Shown here: positions 27,937-37,625 of the stretch, piece by piece
How the letters are laid out: each line of letters begins with the position of its first letter
How positions within the stretch are numbered: the first letter of the stretch is position 1
NCBI GenBank assembly: GCA_009746045.1
Contig: RPFO01000131.1
Coordinates: 894,709 to 958,708, forward strand
Origin: Mesostigma viride
Lineage: Eukaryota; Streptophyta; Mesostigmatophyceae; Mesostigmatales; Mesostigmataceae
DNA: 64,000 nt
Direction of reading: 5' to 3'
Notes under the pieces: model-generated
What the model was told of the DNA's origin: nothing
Database searches by the model: none
The model's input: the letters and a program-made list of their open reading frames with translations, nothing else
Made by a program: the position numbers and the translations under genes

Positions 27937-27992
27937 ATGGATCCGGCGATTCTCAAAACTCTTCGAGATTACGCATTTTACTCGACACTCGT
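27937..27992 (+). pseudogene. 5' exon-like fragment of the split class 3 lipase gene
   Basis: ATG 27937 (MDPAILKTLRDYAFYST) follows a poly-A-rich leader. The coding frame stops being viral at 27992, where element B begins. Joined directly to 36092 it continues in frame into the lipase domain: 56 + 643 bp = 699 bp = 233 codons including the stop. Confidence 0.75.
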
Positions 27993-28619
27993 ATCCATTT
28001 CTGGCCTTGCCTTGCTTTGCATGCATCACCACAAAACATCAAATTTATTACAATATGTGTGCTAGCTCTATACGGTGGAATAACACAGACATGTCTACCA
28101 GATGGCAACACGGCCATCTGTATGCTAGGGTGAGCACACTATGTGAATGTGCAGGGCCAGCCCACAGCAGCTGTGCCCCTGCTCTACCCCTTTTGCCAGG
28201 GTGGGCGGGTGGGAGGCAAAAGAAAACAACCTGCTTCCCTAGAATGGAAGCCCACCCTTTATAGCAACCACCTCTCCAGCCAACCCCTACCTGGGTGGCT
28301 GGGGTACGGGTGCCAGCACAAAAAAATATTTTTTCTAAAATTATTTTTTCTTTTGGTGCTATACGGCGTTGCATTCTCCGCTCAGCAGGTTAGTCATAGA
28401 TAAAATGAGCATAGCTCACCAAATCCATTTCTGGCCTTGCCTTGCTTTGCATGCATCACCACAAAACATCAAATTTATTACAATATGTGTGCTAGCTCTA
28501 TACGGTGGAATAACACAGACATGTCTACCAGATGGCAACACGGCCATCTGTATGCTAGGGTGAGCACACTATGTGAATGTGCAGGGCCAGCCCACAGCAG
28601 CTGTGCCCCTGCTCTACCC
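27993..28619 (-). repeat. Repeat cluster B2-A2-B1 of element B
   Basis: The 197-bp repeat 27993-28189 recurs at 28423-28619. The 209-bp repeat 28214-28422 recurs at the far end as 35883-36091. Spacer 28190-28213 is CTTTTGCCAGGGTGGGCGGG... on the + strand, i.e. CCCACCCGCCCACCC in element sense. 28620-28783 is the remaining 3' untranslated part of the element. Confidence 0.85.
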
Positions 28620-28814
28620 ACATCTCCTTACATGGCTAACAGCCGAAAATACGTAGGACATGCAAAAAAGAAAACTTAAACTACCTAGCTATGGGGGTAC
28701 TTTGTCCCAACCCAGGTTCACCCTCGGGTTAGTTAAACCATTTCCCCCCTGACCTCCCACACAAGGGTGAGGTCAGTTGATAGCTAAAAGACGAGAGGTA
28801 AAAACAGGAGGACG

Positions 28815-31800
28815 TCAAAACTCGACGCCACCGAAGTGGCGCCGGAAAGCCGCTGGGTCAAAACCCAGGGCCTGAGCCCAGAGGGCGGGTGGGATGTCGC
28901 GCCCCAGGAGGCTGCGGTGGAGGCCAATGTAGCGCGTGACCGAGAGGGCCGAAGCCCACCGGCCGCGCAGCTGGATGGCCTCCGGCGACTCGCCAGCGAT
29001 GGCGTCGTGCGTCGCCCCCCATGCCGGAGGCTGTGAAAAGAAAACATCCCTGGGATGCTCATGCGGGCCTGCACAGCCTCCCACTGCTGCCTAGCCTGGC
29101 TGTACGTTAAGCCTCGAAAGAGGAGTGCATCCGGGGGCTGGCCAGCCGTCAGACGTCGCAGGAGCCACAAAGAAAGTGGATCCCGGACGAGGACGTGCTG
29201 GGCCGCCCCCTGCGCAGTTTTGGGGTTGCGCAGCACAAGGGCACCGACCATGGGCCCTGGCTCGAGAAGGGGGTGGCCGGGATGAGCCACATCCCGAACC
29301 CGCAGCCCTAGCGCCTCGCTAATGCGTAAATACTGCTGGAAAGCAATAATAATCAACGCACTCAAATGCACCTGTCGACGTGAAACTAGCAACAGGGCAG
29401 TGAAATAGCAAAGGCGCCAGGGCATAGGCGGAGGGCTGACAGCCGGAACAAGCCGCTGCCAACCTGCTAGCAGGCGGTCCGCCAGTACCCAATTCCGAAC
29501 AATGTCGGGGTAGTACAGGTGCAGACAGGCCTTGGCATGCTGGCATAAGGTACGCCCCCGCCCGCCTCTGGCATGGTAGACAGCAGAAATCCACTCACAG
29601 AAAATGGCTTCGGCGTCAGCTGGGTCGACAGGGCCAGGTGGCGCCCACGCCACGTAGACAGCCGCCGCACGTCGGTACGCTGGCAAGGTAGACACAGGGT
29701 TGACTGTGCCCTCCAAAAGTGCCAAGTCCCGAGGGCGTCGCGCCCCCTCAGGCCCAGGGTTGGGATGCACGTCACCACACCGGGTCAAGTCAGGAACCCA
29801 AGCGCCACGCCGACTGGCCTTGTCAGCTGGGTTGTGGTCGGTAGCCACCCAGACCCAGTGGCTCTGCATGTCGCCAGCCAGTGACAGAGCGCAGTAGCGT
29901 CGAACCAGCTGGTTGAGACGGTAGGAAGACGACCGCCCTCTGACAAACGCCCCCACCACAGCACTGGAGTCTACGAGCCGGACGACTCGCTTACCCCGAC
30001 ACGCCTTGGTCCGGCACGACCACTCGACCCCCTGTGTCGCAGCAATCGCCTCCTTGACGTTGATGTGGTTAGGCTGCCCCCGCCACCGGTAGGACAGTGC
30101 CGTACGCCAGTGGCCACTATCCAGCAGGCTGTAGTCCCCCTCCTCCATGCGCTCCAGGTCCCAGTCCTCCCCAGACGTTAAAGCTGTCGTCCGCCACCCC
30201 CGCGCTTCGCGCCGGGTCGCCAGCCGGGCACAATCGGCCCCAGGCAGGTCCCTGTAGACCACCCCACCGCCGGAGCCGCTCGCATCACTTGCGACGACCC
30301 GGTCAGAAAGGGGCCGGGCCCTGGCCGCCCTCAAAAAGGGGGCCAGGTCGATCGCCGCCTGAAGCTCCTGGCGGGCCCCCGCAGGGAGGCGCCAGCGGCG
30401 CCCAGGCAGGGAGGCATTCATGGCTGCTAGCAGCCGGTACGTCTCAGACCACACCGAAAGCATGGGGCGGCACAGCAGATGCATCCACACCCACTTCCCA
30501 AGCACAGAACTAAGTTCGCGGTAGTATGTAAACCCGCGATCTAAGATTCTATGAGTAGCGGCGATAACTGCCACCACACGCTCAGGAACAGGCACCACGT
30601 CACCATCCCTTTGGTGAATGACCCCCACCGCCTGCACACCAGTCTGCTCTGCTGTCGCCCGTACCACCTTGTCAGACTTCTGCACCAGCCCAACAGCGGC
30701 GTAGGCAGCCTGAACACGATCTAGCTGCTGATTCACCCCATCCACCGACGCACAGTGGGTGAAATGGAGATCATCGATCGTCACAGCATGCATACCTTCC
30801 AGATCCTGCCGAGATTCGAAGCACGGCGAGGGCGCCAAGGGCGCAGCAGGGTCCTCCTCCAGCCTCAGCCGGACGGTCTCCCCCGCCTCGTTGGCCTCCG
30901 CCACCAGGATCAGCGCGGACATGTTGATGCTCAGCCCACGACTAGCCTCCAACGGCGGCTTGGGGCCACAGCGGTACAACACAGACTGATGCACACACTG
31001 GGCCACCGCGACGGCCAGCTTGTTGCCCATTGGCCAGCACAACATCCACGGCCACACCTTCCGACGAGCCCCACTCAGGCCCACCAGATCCGACCACACC
31101 GGCATCCACGCACAGTACCGCCGCATCCAAACTGGCAGGCGGAGTCTGTTGTAGTACGAATCCAAATCTGATACGCCCCCAAAAACATCCTCCCCAGCGC
31201 GCGTGGGCAAATCGCAAATCACGCCAAGGTGTGGTAAAAAAGCGGGCATAGGATCAGGTAGTGGCATGTTGCCACGCCGGTTGTCCACAATCAGCCGTAT
31301 ACGGCCGTCGGGCTTTCCGACCCCGAAAGTACCGTTCACCATAGGCGGCTCCTCCTCAAAAAATCCACCCAAAATCCCCCTCTCCACACACACCGTGCAA
31401 ACCCGCGCGAACTCCTCCATGCTACACCCCCGCGAGATCCGCATCGACTTCTGCAAGATCCGCTCTGCTGGGCTCAGCGTCCGTACCATCCTACTCTCAT
31501 CATTCAAAATTGCTCCCCAAGAGGGGGGTAGTAAGTTCAGCACATCCACTTGGCCACCTTCCCCCGGACCAGGCAAAGCCAAGCGTGCGGCCACTAACGG
31601 TTCGTAAGGGGCTCCTTCAGCATATTCACCCCCATCCACTACAGATCCTGCCATTGCCGCTACGGAACCACCGTTCCGGCGGACAAAGGACCTGCAAGCA
31701 TCATCGATCCCATCTAGGGCCGCCTGCTGCAGAGGCCCGGGCACACGGGCTGAATCTACAGCAGGCGGGTCTCGCCCCCCCCCCCCATCCAGTTTAACGC

Positions 31801-31848
31801 CCTAACCGTCTGACAGGCTAGTGTGCGAGCATTAAAAGCCCGACTCAT
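28815..31848 (-). pseudogene. RT-RNase H-tyrosine recombinase of element B (two homopolymer frameshifts)
   Basis: From ATG 31848 (MSRAFNARTLAC) the frame reaches WMGGGG. It must then shift within the 12-bp C/G run 31775-31786 into the main 986-codon frame. That frame holds RT with TIDDL (near 30785), RNase H (VVASDASGSGGGVVY, INVKEAIAA, VRLVDSSAVV, ADKASRRG), CGDVHPNPGP at 29750-29776 and tyrosine recombinase (QYLRISEAL, FHSLRHGG). A second break in a six-base run at 29015-29020 (element A has seven) separates this from the final frame ATHDAIAGE...RGRWASALSVTRYIGLHRS, with the nucleophile Tyr, ending at 28815. Confidence 0.85.
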
Positions 31849-32976
31849 CCTATCGCGCCTACGGCCTGAGCGTACCTGCTGCCACCAGTCACGAGGTGGC
31901 AGGGGTGCTGGAAGAGGTAGTGGAAGAAGGCACCGCTCCCTCACTTGTTGTTGTTGGACGGGCCGCCCTGCCCCTTCTTGCCGGGACCCTGCTCCAGCTT
32001 GTGCTGCAGCTTCCCCATGCTCATCGCCGCCCGCACCGCCGGAGACGCCAGCATTGCTCCACCCTCCTGGAATGGCAGCATTGCCGACGGCGTCCCCTTC
32101 CAACCCGTCGACCCCACATCCACCAGCTGGCATGCCGTGATCAGCTTTGCCAGGTACTCGGCTGCTGCCAGCTCCAGAATTACTTCGGAGCGTGGCGTGG
32201 CCCAGTAGCCAAATTCTGTCACCATCGTGTCCAGAATTCCTGCCATCTGCAGGAGCAGCATCCGCCTCTCCCCGCTGGCTGAGCTGCCGTGCATCGTCAG
32301 CATTAACGATGCACGGATGGACTTCCCCCCCACGCTCTCCGCGTAGTCCAGCATTCCTGGCAGCACCGCCTCCAGCATGTTGCTCACCAGCACCGGCACT
32401 GCATGCCCACTCAGCGCCACCCCCTTCGTGCGCGCCAGTCTGCCAGCAGCCGTCGCTGCGGCTGGGCTTGCAGCTGCTGGAGTCTTTGCCTGGTCCAGCA
32501 GCTTCGACATAGCCGATATTAGGTCGCCAATATCTCCGCCAGTGCGGGCGTTGCCCGGCCGGGATGGAAGCCCTCCAGCTGGCGTTGCATAGCCCGTCTC
32601 GGTCCCCAGCAGCCGACCTAGGTTTCGGTCCAGGTCCGCCACAGCCTGGTCGATCGCCCCAGGAGCGCCATCGTCCTCCCCAGCGCCCGCTCCACCATGC
32701 CCCGCCCCTCCGCTTCCACCTGCCGAAGGGGGAACACCCCCCGTTCCCACCGCACCTGCTGACACTGGTGGGTCCGGCTCTGCAATAGCCTCCCCCAGTT
32801 GCGCTGCTAGCACATCGGCCAGGGCCTCCTCCCCATCCCAGTCGCTGACAAACCCCCGTTCCTCCAGGACGTCCATGACGTTCTTGGCACGCCCCGGAGT
32901 GAGCTTCTGGATCCGCTCTAGCCAGTTCCCCTCCCCTAGGATCTTCTGAACCGCAGTGGCGGCCTCCTTTGGGGTG

Positions 32977-32981
32977 CATCC
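32977..32981. repeat. 5-bp target-site duplication CATCC (partner 35747-35751)
   Basis: CATCC directly precedes TGTCAG at 32982 and follows TTGACA ending at 35746. A 5-bp duplication is typical of copia-type integration. Confidence 0.85.
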
Positions 32982-33725
32982 TGTCAGAAACCGGGGCTCG
33001 GAGGAAAGATCTTTTGCCTGTTATGACCCAGATATTGCACAAGTGTATGGAAAAAACTTCTTGTATTAAAATACGTTTACTGAGAGTGGAAAACACGGTG
33101 CGGCCAACACTGGGCGCAGTCTACCATAGCCAACACTGGGCCAGGGCAAATGACAATGCCAACACTGGGCAGGGTCACACGACCAACACTGGGTCGGGGC
33201 CACACACGGCTAGGCAAGCAAACAACTCTAGGCACACAAAGTAGTGGCGGCTAATGCATTATGCACCGTTGATTTACATCTGACGGCACTGCAGCTTAGC
33301 GTCTCTACAACCACGGAAAGAACACTAGATAATAACGACTTTGCAGCCTGTAATCTATTGTCCACATCATGGTACATTGTGTGTGTGGTCTGATAGGCTC
33401 AAAGTCCTATCGCCTCCAGGGCGGCACCACAAACTGCGGACCTGATCTGATCCGGAGAGAGCCGATGTAAATTACGGCACCTGTAACGGTGCTGACAGGT
33501 AACGCTTGCTGTATTCCGAGCAACATCATTCGGATTTTAGTACACTCAAACATTGTATATGATATTAAACTAGTCAACGACCTGTGGGTGCAATTAATAG
33601 GGATGCAAACCCAACAACAAGTCGTGTAAATAAACACCTAGCTGACGGCGTCAATTTTCCCCGCATATAATGCGTGATAACATAATGCGTGACAAAAGTA
33701 GAGAAACATCGCTAGATATTTGACA
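32982..33725 (-). repeat. Left LTR (3' LTR in element sense), 744 bp
   Basis: Starts TGTCAG and ends TTGACA, giving TGTCA...TGACA inverted termini. It looks identical by eye to 35003-35746. It contains four copies of CCAACACTGGG at 33104, 33130, 33159 and 33183 (about 24-29 bp apart), probably U3 enhancer-like repeats. Confidence 0.88.
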
Positions 33726-33736
33726 CACCCCCATAC
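33726..33736 (-). promoter_or_regulatory. Polypurine tract of the copia-type element
   Basis: On the minus strand, GTATGGGGGTG abuts the TGTCAA start of the 3' LTR, the expected place for plus-strand priming. Assigned by position and composition. Confidence 0.6.
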
Positions 33737-33755
33737 TGCATGTCACGTATTCCGG

Positions 33756-34640
33756 CTACTCAATGAAAAAACCAGCAGGAACATCTGCCACGTCGTCAGC
33801 CAGTGGCTCGCCGTCCATGGTGAAGTGCGCCTCAGGTTTCTTGGACTTGTTCTCCGCCTTCTTGGACCAGCAGCGATCCTCAGTGTGACCGGTACGGTGG
33901 CAGTGCTTGCAGGTCAGCACTTTCCCACCCTTGGTGAGGAAGACTGATTCGTCGATAGTACCCGCACAGTGGGGGCAGGCAGCAGTATGATACACTGGTG
34001 CACTGGAATCTGAGCTGCCAGCTTGGGCCGCGCGGTGCACACGCAGATGGTCGTCCACTTTCAGGACGGCGGTCTTGTAGTCTTTCCACGTCAAGTCGGG
34101 GGGAAGGTTGTACGCCGCCAGGACGGGGCCATACTGGGCAGGAAGTCTGCGGCGGTGTGATGTCACCAGGATGGAATCATGGAGTTTATTGTTGCTTAAT
34201 TTATTATATTGCAGGTACAATCGTTCGGTGAGATTGACATTTGCAGGAACAGAATCCATGGGAATCTGCTCAGCTGACAGCAGTTCCTCAAGTGTCGCGG
34301 CCTGATGGGTGGATGTCGTTTCGTCACGTCCATAGACGTCAACCAGGACGGTCCACGCCTCGTGCATATACTTGTTGGGGGCCGTAGCGGCATGCAGTAG
34401 CGCGTTGCCGTCGAGGCCAGCAATCAGGGCAGCGTAACCAATTTTTTGCTGCTTTACCACGATCGGATCCTTTCCAGCTAGTACATCTGAATATCCGAGG
34501 GCGTCGAATTGCCCTTCCGCCTTGATTCGGAATCCGGTGAATTTCTTGGGGTCGCTCCCATCAAAGTTGAGATTCTTGAGAGCACTAAGAACGCTGCTCT
34601 CCTTGACTTCTCGTGCCACAGCTGGCGCACCTCCCGACAT
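33756..34640 (-). CDS. Copia-type Gag (UBN2-like with zinc knuckle), 294 aa
   Basis: ATG 34640 (MSGGAPAVAREVKESSVLSA). Early FDGSDPKKFTGFRIKAEGQF matches the start of copia Gag. The central segment (GNALLHAATAPNKYMHEAWTVLVDVYG) and the later YNKLSNNKLHDS fit the UBN2/retrotran_gag family. The C-terminus has CPHCAGTIDES and a CCHC knuckle CKHCHRTGHTEDRC that would bind the element RNA. It overlaps the preceding ORF by 56 bp in another frame. Confidence 0.8.
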   Translation of the reverse strand: MSGGAPAVAREVKESSVLSALKNLNFDGSDPKKFTGFRIKAEGQFDALGYSDVLAGKDPIVVKQQKIGYAALIAGLDGNALLHAATAPNKYMHEAWTVLVDVYGRDETTSTHQAATLEELLSAEQIPMDSVPANVNLTERLYLQYNKLSNNKLHDSILVTSHRRRLPAQYGPVLAAYNLPPDLTWKDYKTAVLKVDDHLRVHRAAQAGSSDSSAPVYHTAACPHCAGTIDESVFLTKGGKVLTCKHCHRTGHTEDRCWSKKAENKSKKPEAHFTMDGEPLADDVADVPAGFFIE

Positions 34641-34983
34641 GTTCTTGATTGCGTTGGAGATTTGTAATGTGAAGTAAAGTGTGATTTAATCTCTCCAGAG
34701 ATACTGCGTTGTTGTCGAGCAGATCCTGTAGATTTCTGATTGAAAAGTCTGGAAGTTCGCTGAAACACACACAGTTGAAAAATTCTTGTCGAATGCCACG
34801 CAGGAGCCAGCGGCAGTAGGCAGATTCAGGAAACACGCCCGGGAAGATGTCTTCAACTTGGGCAAAAAGCAGATTTGCTCTTGCGAGGTAGTCTGGGCAA
34901 GATTCTTCGGGAAATTGAAAAAGCTCAATTCCAGATCTCAGGTTGCGGTCGTTGGGAATTGGAAAATATGGGTTCATAGGCAT
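34585..34983 (-). CDS. Small ORF ahead of copia Gag, 132 aa
   Basis: ATG 34983 lies only 19 bp downstream of the 5' LTR. The product (MPMNPYFPIPNDRNLRSGIE, later CPDYLARANLLFAQVEDIFPG and CRWLLRGIRQEFFN) has the helical, Leu-spaced look of a capsid domain, but I cannot place it. It could be an extra gag-like gene or an upstream part of Gag reached by frameshift. Confidence 0.45.
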   Translation of the reverse strand: MPMNPYFPIPNDRNLRSGIELFQFPEESCPDYLARANLLFAQVEDIFPGVFPESAYCRWLLRGIRQEFFNCVCFSELPDFSIRNLQDLLDNNAVSLERLNHTLLHITNLQRNQEHVGRCASCGTRSQGEQRS

Positions 34984-34984
34984 C

Positions 34985-35002
34985 ACTCGCTACTCGATAC
35001 CA
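34985..35002 (-). promoter_or_regulatory. Primer-binding site of the copia-type element
   Basis: Immediately after the 5' LTR the minus strand reads TGGTATCGAGTAGCGAGT. Copia elements commonly use TGGTATCAGAGC, matching part of initiator Met tRNA; the first seven bases agree. The exact primer tRNA cannot be named without the host tRNA set. Confidence 0.6.
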
Positions 35003-35746
35003 TGTCAGAAACCGGGGCTCGGAGGAAAGATCTTTTGCCTGTTATGACCCAGATATTGCACAAGTGTATGGAAAAAACTTCTTGTATTAAAATACGTTTA
35101 CTGAGAGTGGAAAACACGGTGCGGCCAACACTGGGCGCAGTCTACCATAGCCAACACTGGGCCAGGGCAAATGACAATGCCAACACTGGGCAGGGTCACA
35201 CGACCAACACTGGGTCGGGGCCACACACGGCTAGGCAAGCAAACAACTCTAGGCACACAAAGTAGTGGCGGCTAATGCATTATGCACCGTTGATTTACAT
35301 CTGACGGCACTGCAGCTTAGCGTCTCTACAACCACGGAAAGAACACTAGATAATAACGACTTTGCAGCCTGTAATCTATTGTCCACATCATGGTACATTG
35401 TGTGTGTGGTCTGATAGGCTCAAAGTCCTATCGCCTCCAGGGCGGCACCACAAACTGCGGACCTGATCTGATCCGGAGAGAGCCGATGTAAATTACGGCA
35501 CCTGTAACGGTGCTGACAGGTAACGCTTGCTGTATTCCGAGCAACATCATTCGGATTTTAGTACACTCAAACATTGTATATGATATTAAACTAGTCAACG
35601 ACCTGTGGGTGCAATTAATAGGGATGCAAACCCAACAACAAGTCGTGTAAATAAACACCTAGCTGACGGCGTCAATTTTCCCCGCATATAATGCGTGATA
35701 ACATAATGCGTGACAAAAGTAGAGAAACATCGCTAGATATTTGACA
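35003..35746 (-). repeat. Right LTR (5' LTR in element sense), 744 bp
   Basis: Second copy of the LTR at 32982-33725, offset 2021 bp. No difference was noticed between them on reading. CCAACACTGGG repeats at 35125, 35151, 35180 and 35204. Confidence 0.88.
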
Positions 35747-35882
35747 CATCCCTCCTTGGCTGCTTGCTTGAGTTTCGCTAGGAAATTCCGGTCTGGGGCT
35801 GTCACTGTGGACATGGTAGGTTATACTGCTTGATGTGTTATCTTGCGTTTTGTTTTTTGTGTTGTGGTCACGTGAGGTTCTC

Positions 35883-36091
35883 AGGCAAAAGAAAACAACC
35901 TGCTTCCCTAGAATGGAAGCCCACCCTTTATAGCAACCACCTCTCCAGCCAACCCCTACCTGGGTGGCTGGGGTACGGGTGCCAGCACAAAAAAATATTT
36001 TTTCTAAAATTATTTTTTCTTTTGGTGCTATACGGCGTTGCATTCTCCGCTCAGCAGGTTAGTCATAGATAAAATGAGCATAGCTCACCAA
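35883..36091 (-). repeat. Terminal repeat A1 of element B
   Basis: 209 bp identical in outline to 28214-28422, ending ...AGCTCACCAA on the + strand directly before the viral lipase sequence GTACTCGAATTCC. This is the 5' end of element B, read on the minus strand. Confidence 0.85.
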
Positions 36092-36734
36092 GTACTCGAA
36101 TTCCTTCCTTCCATCGTCGTGGGACGTTGTAGAGTGGCCTCGCAAGGGAAAAGCGGCGGTGATTACGGACCTAAGCAAGAGAAGGCAAGTTGTTGTCGTT
36201 CGAGGGACCGATCCTCGGTCCTTCGAAAGTTACAAACTCAGCACCGAGTGGAATCTCGTGCACTCGGATGCCGCGGGATGTAAAATCCATTCAGGATACT
36301 TGGAATCCGCGACCGCATTACAGAAGCTAGTGTCACCTCGTCTGTGTTCGGGGTTTGATCTGGATATTACGGGACATTCGATGGGCGGGGCGGTCGCTTC
36401 GTGTCTCTTAGCTCTCCTGCCCGACGACGACGCGAAACAACTTCGCGTCTTTGCGTTCGGAGCGCCTAGGTTTACGGACGACGAAGGTCGCTCCCGTCTT
36501 TCCCAAAGTAGTTCAAAAATCTACTGGCGCGTTGAAGACGAAGACGACCCGATATGTCATTTCCCTAACCCGTATCTGTACAAGTCAGTAGGGAACGCCT
36601 TGGTCTTGAAAGGTGAAGGTCCTAAATGGCTCGGTCTGCGAACCCATATGGTCAACGACGTGCGCAAAGGATATCTCGGACGGCTACAAGCCGCGGTAGA
36701 AGGAAGAGAGGAGTACAAGGTGATCAAGGCCTGA
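36092..36734 (+). pseudogene. Class 3 lipase (Lipase_3), main part of a gene split by element B
   Basis: The frame continues from 27992: YSNSFLPSSWDVVEWPRKGK, then VVVVRGTDPRS, the nucleophile elbow GHSMGG (Ser) near the middle, GAPRF, the Asp in RVEDEDDPICHFP and a terminal His in THMVNDV. These form the Ser-Asp-His triad of fungal-type triacylglycerol lipases, also found in several giant viruses. Without element B the protein would be 232 aa, compact but complete. The insertion separates start from catalytic core, so the present gene is broken. Its 3' end overlaps the convergent 36724-37197 gene by 11 bp. Confidence 0.85.
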
Positions 36735-37197
36735 TGAAGGTTGCGGTCGTCGTGTTTTCGTTGCTATCTTGTACGACTTTGAACGACCATAAATCTTCGT
36801 TCATATTCTCAAAATCTTTCATAAAAAACGGCCTACCCTGATTTGTTATTATGAGGTATTTCCCTTTTTCAACGTCGTCCGGAGTCAAGCTTGGTGTGAT
36901 CACTGTAATGGCCGTATCGGGACTAAGAGTTACGGTTTTAGTGAGGACTCGACCAAGAAACTCCATGGCGCGTTGATCTGCAGGTGATGGAGAGTATTTC
37001 CATTTGAAAACGATCGGACAATCAGGAGGGACAGACAAAGAACCCTCTAGGTTGTCATATGTGATCGATTCCAATTTAAGATGACACGAACTGGTCATGT
37101 TTTTCCAAGAAAATGCCGGTCTGGCCATTCCGGCGCTCGGAAAAAGGTATGATATCGGTGTCATGATCGTTACGAATGCGTCTCTCACGGTTGTCAT
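36724..37197 (-). CDS. Hypothetical viral protein, 157 aa
   Basis: ATG 37197 (MTTVRDAFVTIMTPISYLFP). The protein looks globular and beta-rich (VTLSPDTAITVITPSLTPDD; YLIITNQGRPFFMKDFE) with no motif I recognise. It is compact and convergent with the lipase gene. Confidence 0.6.
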   Translation of the reverse strand: MTTVRDAFVTIMTPISYLFPSAGMARPAFSWKNMTSSCHLKLESITYDNLEGSLSVPPDCPIVFKWKYSPSPADQRAMEFLGRVLTKTVTLSPDTAITVITPSLTPDDVEKGKYLIITNQGRPFFMKDFENMNEDLWSFKVVQDSNENTTTATFIRP

Positions 37198-37284
37198 GTC
37201 TAGAATGTATTATATACGGAAATTTTATTTGTTAGCTCGTTACCAAGAAGTGAAAAAATATCATTCCAATGTGTCGTACATGAA

Positions 37285-37578
37285 ATGGATTCCAACAACT
37301 GGTATAAGGACATGATTGTTCCCGAAACCTTGCAGAAGAAGGTGAGGACGAGCAAGTCCATTGCCCCGGCTAACAAAGTTCATCACTTGGACCATCCAGA
37401 TGACGAGGAAGAGGAGATCCGAAATTGGTCCGATGAGGAAGAGATGAAGAAAAATAAGGAAGAGTTGAAAAAATACATTTCAGATGACAAAGTCGGATCG
37501 TACGTTAGAACGACGTACAGAACGGATGCTGGGTCGCTTCGTTCACAGGCGTTGAAAGATGTTCTTGTGAAGAAGTAG
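37285..37578 (+). CDS. Hypothetical acidic protein, 97 aa
   Basis: ATG 37285 (MDSNNWYKDMIVPETLQKKV). A Glu-rich stretch (HPDDEEEEIRNWSDEEEMKK) is followed by a basic tail (YVRTTYRTDAGSLRSQALKD). Family not recognised. Its stop lies 48 bp before the left end of element D. Confidence 0.5.
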   Translation: MDSNNWYKDMIVPETLQKKVRTSKSIAPANKVHHLDHPDDEEEEIRNWSDEEEMKKNKEELKKYISDDKVGSYVRTTYRTDAGSLRSQALKDVLVKK

Positions 37579-37625
37579 TCCATGAACGAGACATGTATAG
37601 CTCGTTCTTAGCGACATTCATGTAC

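Larger units (their letters stand above)
32982..35746 (-). mobile_element. Copia-type LTR retrotransposon carrying only gag (TR-GAG-like), nested in element B
   Basis: Total 2765 bp: two 744-bp LTRs around 1277 bp of internal sequence. Minus-strand order is LTR 35746-35003, primer-binding-like site TGGTATCGAGTAGCGAG at 35002, ORF 34983-34585, copia gag 34640-33756, polypurine tract ATGGGGGTG and LTR 33725-32982. There is no protease, integrase or RT, so it depends on proteins from another element. LTRs that appear identical, and intact duplications, indicate recent insertion. Confidence 0.88.
31941..35814 (-). pseudogene. Gag-like gene of element B, interrupted by the copia-type insertion
   Basis: ATG at 35814 (MSTVTAPDRNFLAKLKQAAK) is read to 35752. 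The frame resumes at 32976 after removal of the LTR element and one copy of the 5-bp duplication, and runs in frame to the stop at 31941. The downstream part holds MDVLEERGFVSDWDGEEA, a Gly/Pro/Ala-rich linker and a C-terminal domain (RTKGVALSGHAV...) resembling the element A gag. The in-frame restoration shows the LTR insertion came after element B. Confidence 0.75.
27993..36091 (-). mobile_element. DIRS-like retrotransposon B, inserted in the viral lipase gene and itself split by a copia-type element
   Basis: Minus-strand order: A1 36091-35883, gag start 35814, (copia element 35746-32982), gag remainder 32976-31941, RT-RH-YR 31848-28815, B1 28619-28423, A2 28422-28214, C-rich spacer 28213-28190 and B2 28189-27993. 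Without the nested insertion and its duplicated 5 bp it is 5329 bp, close to element A. A repeats are 209 bp and B repeats 197 bp. Sequence similarity to A in RT, recombinase and gag is clear, but A and B are diverged families. Removal restores the lipase frame exactly. Confidence 0.88.

Noticed and set aside
27754-28032. 92-aa minus-strand ORF at the lipase 5' region
   Set aside because: Spans the element B border and antisense of the small membrane protein; no coding signal.
31756-33096. 446-aa minus-strand ORF across LTR and gag of element B
   Set aside because: Mostly an out-of-frame shadow of the element B gag extended into the LTR; only its last ~50 codons correspond to the RT ORF start.
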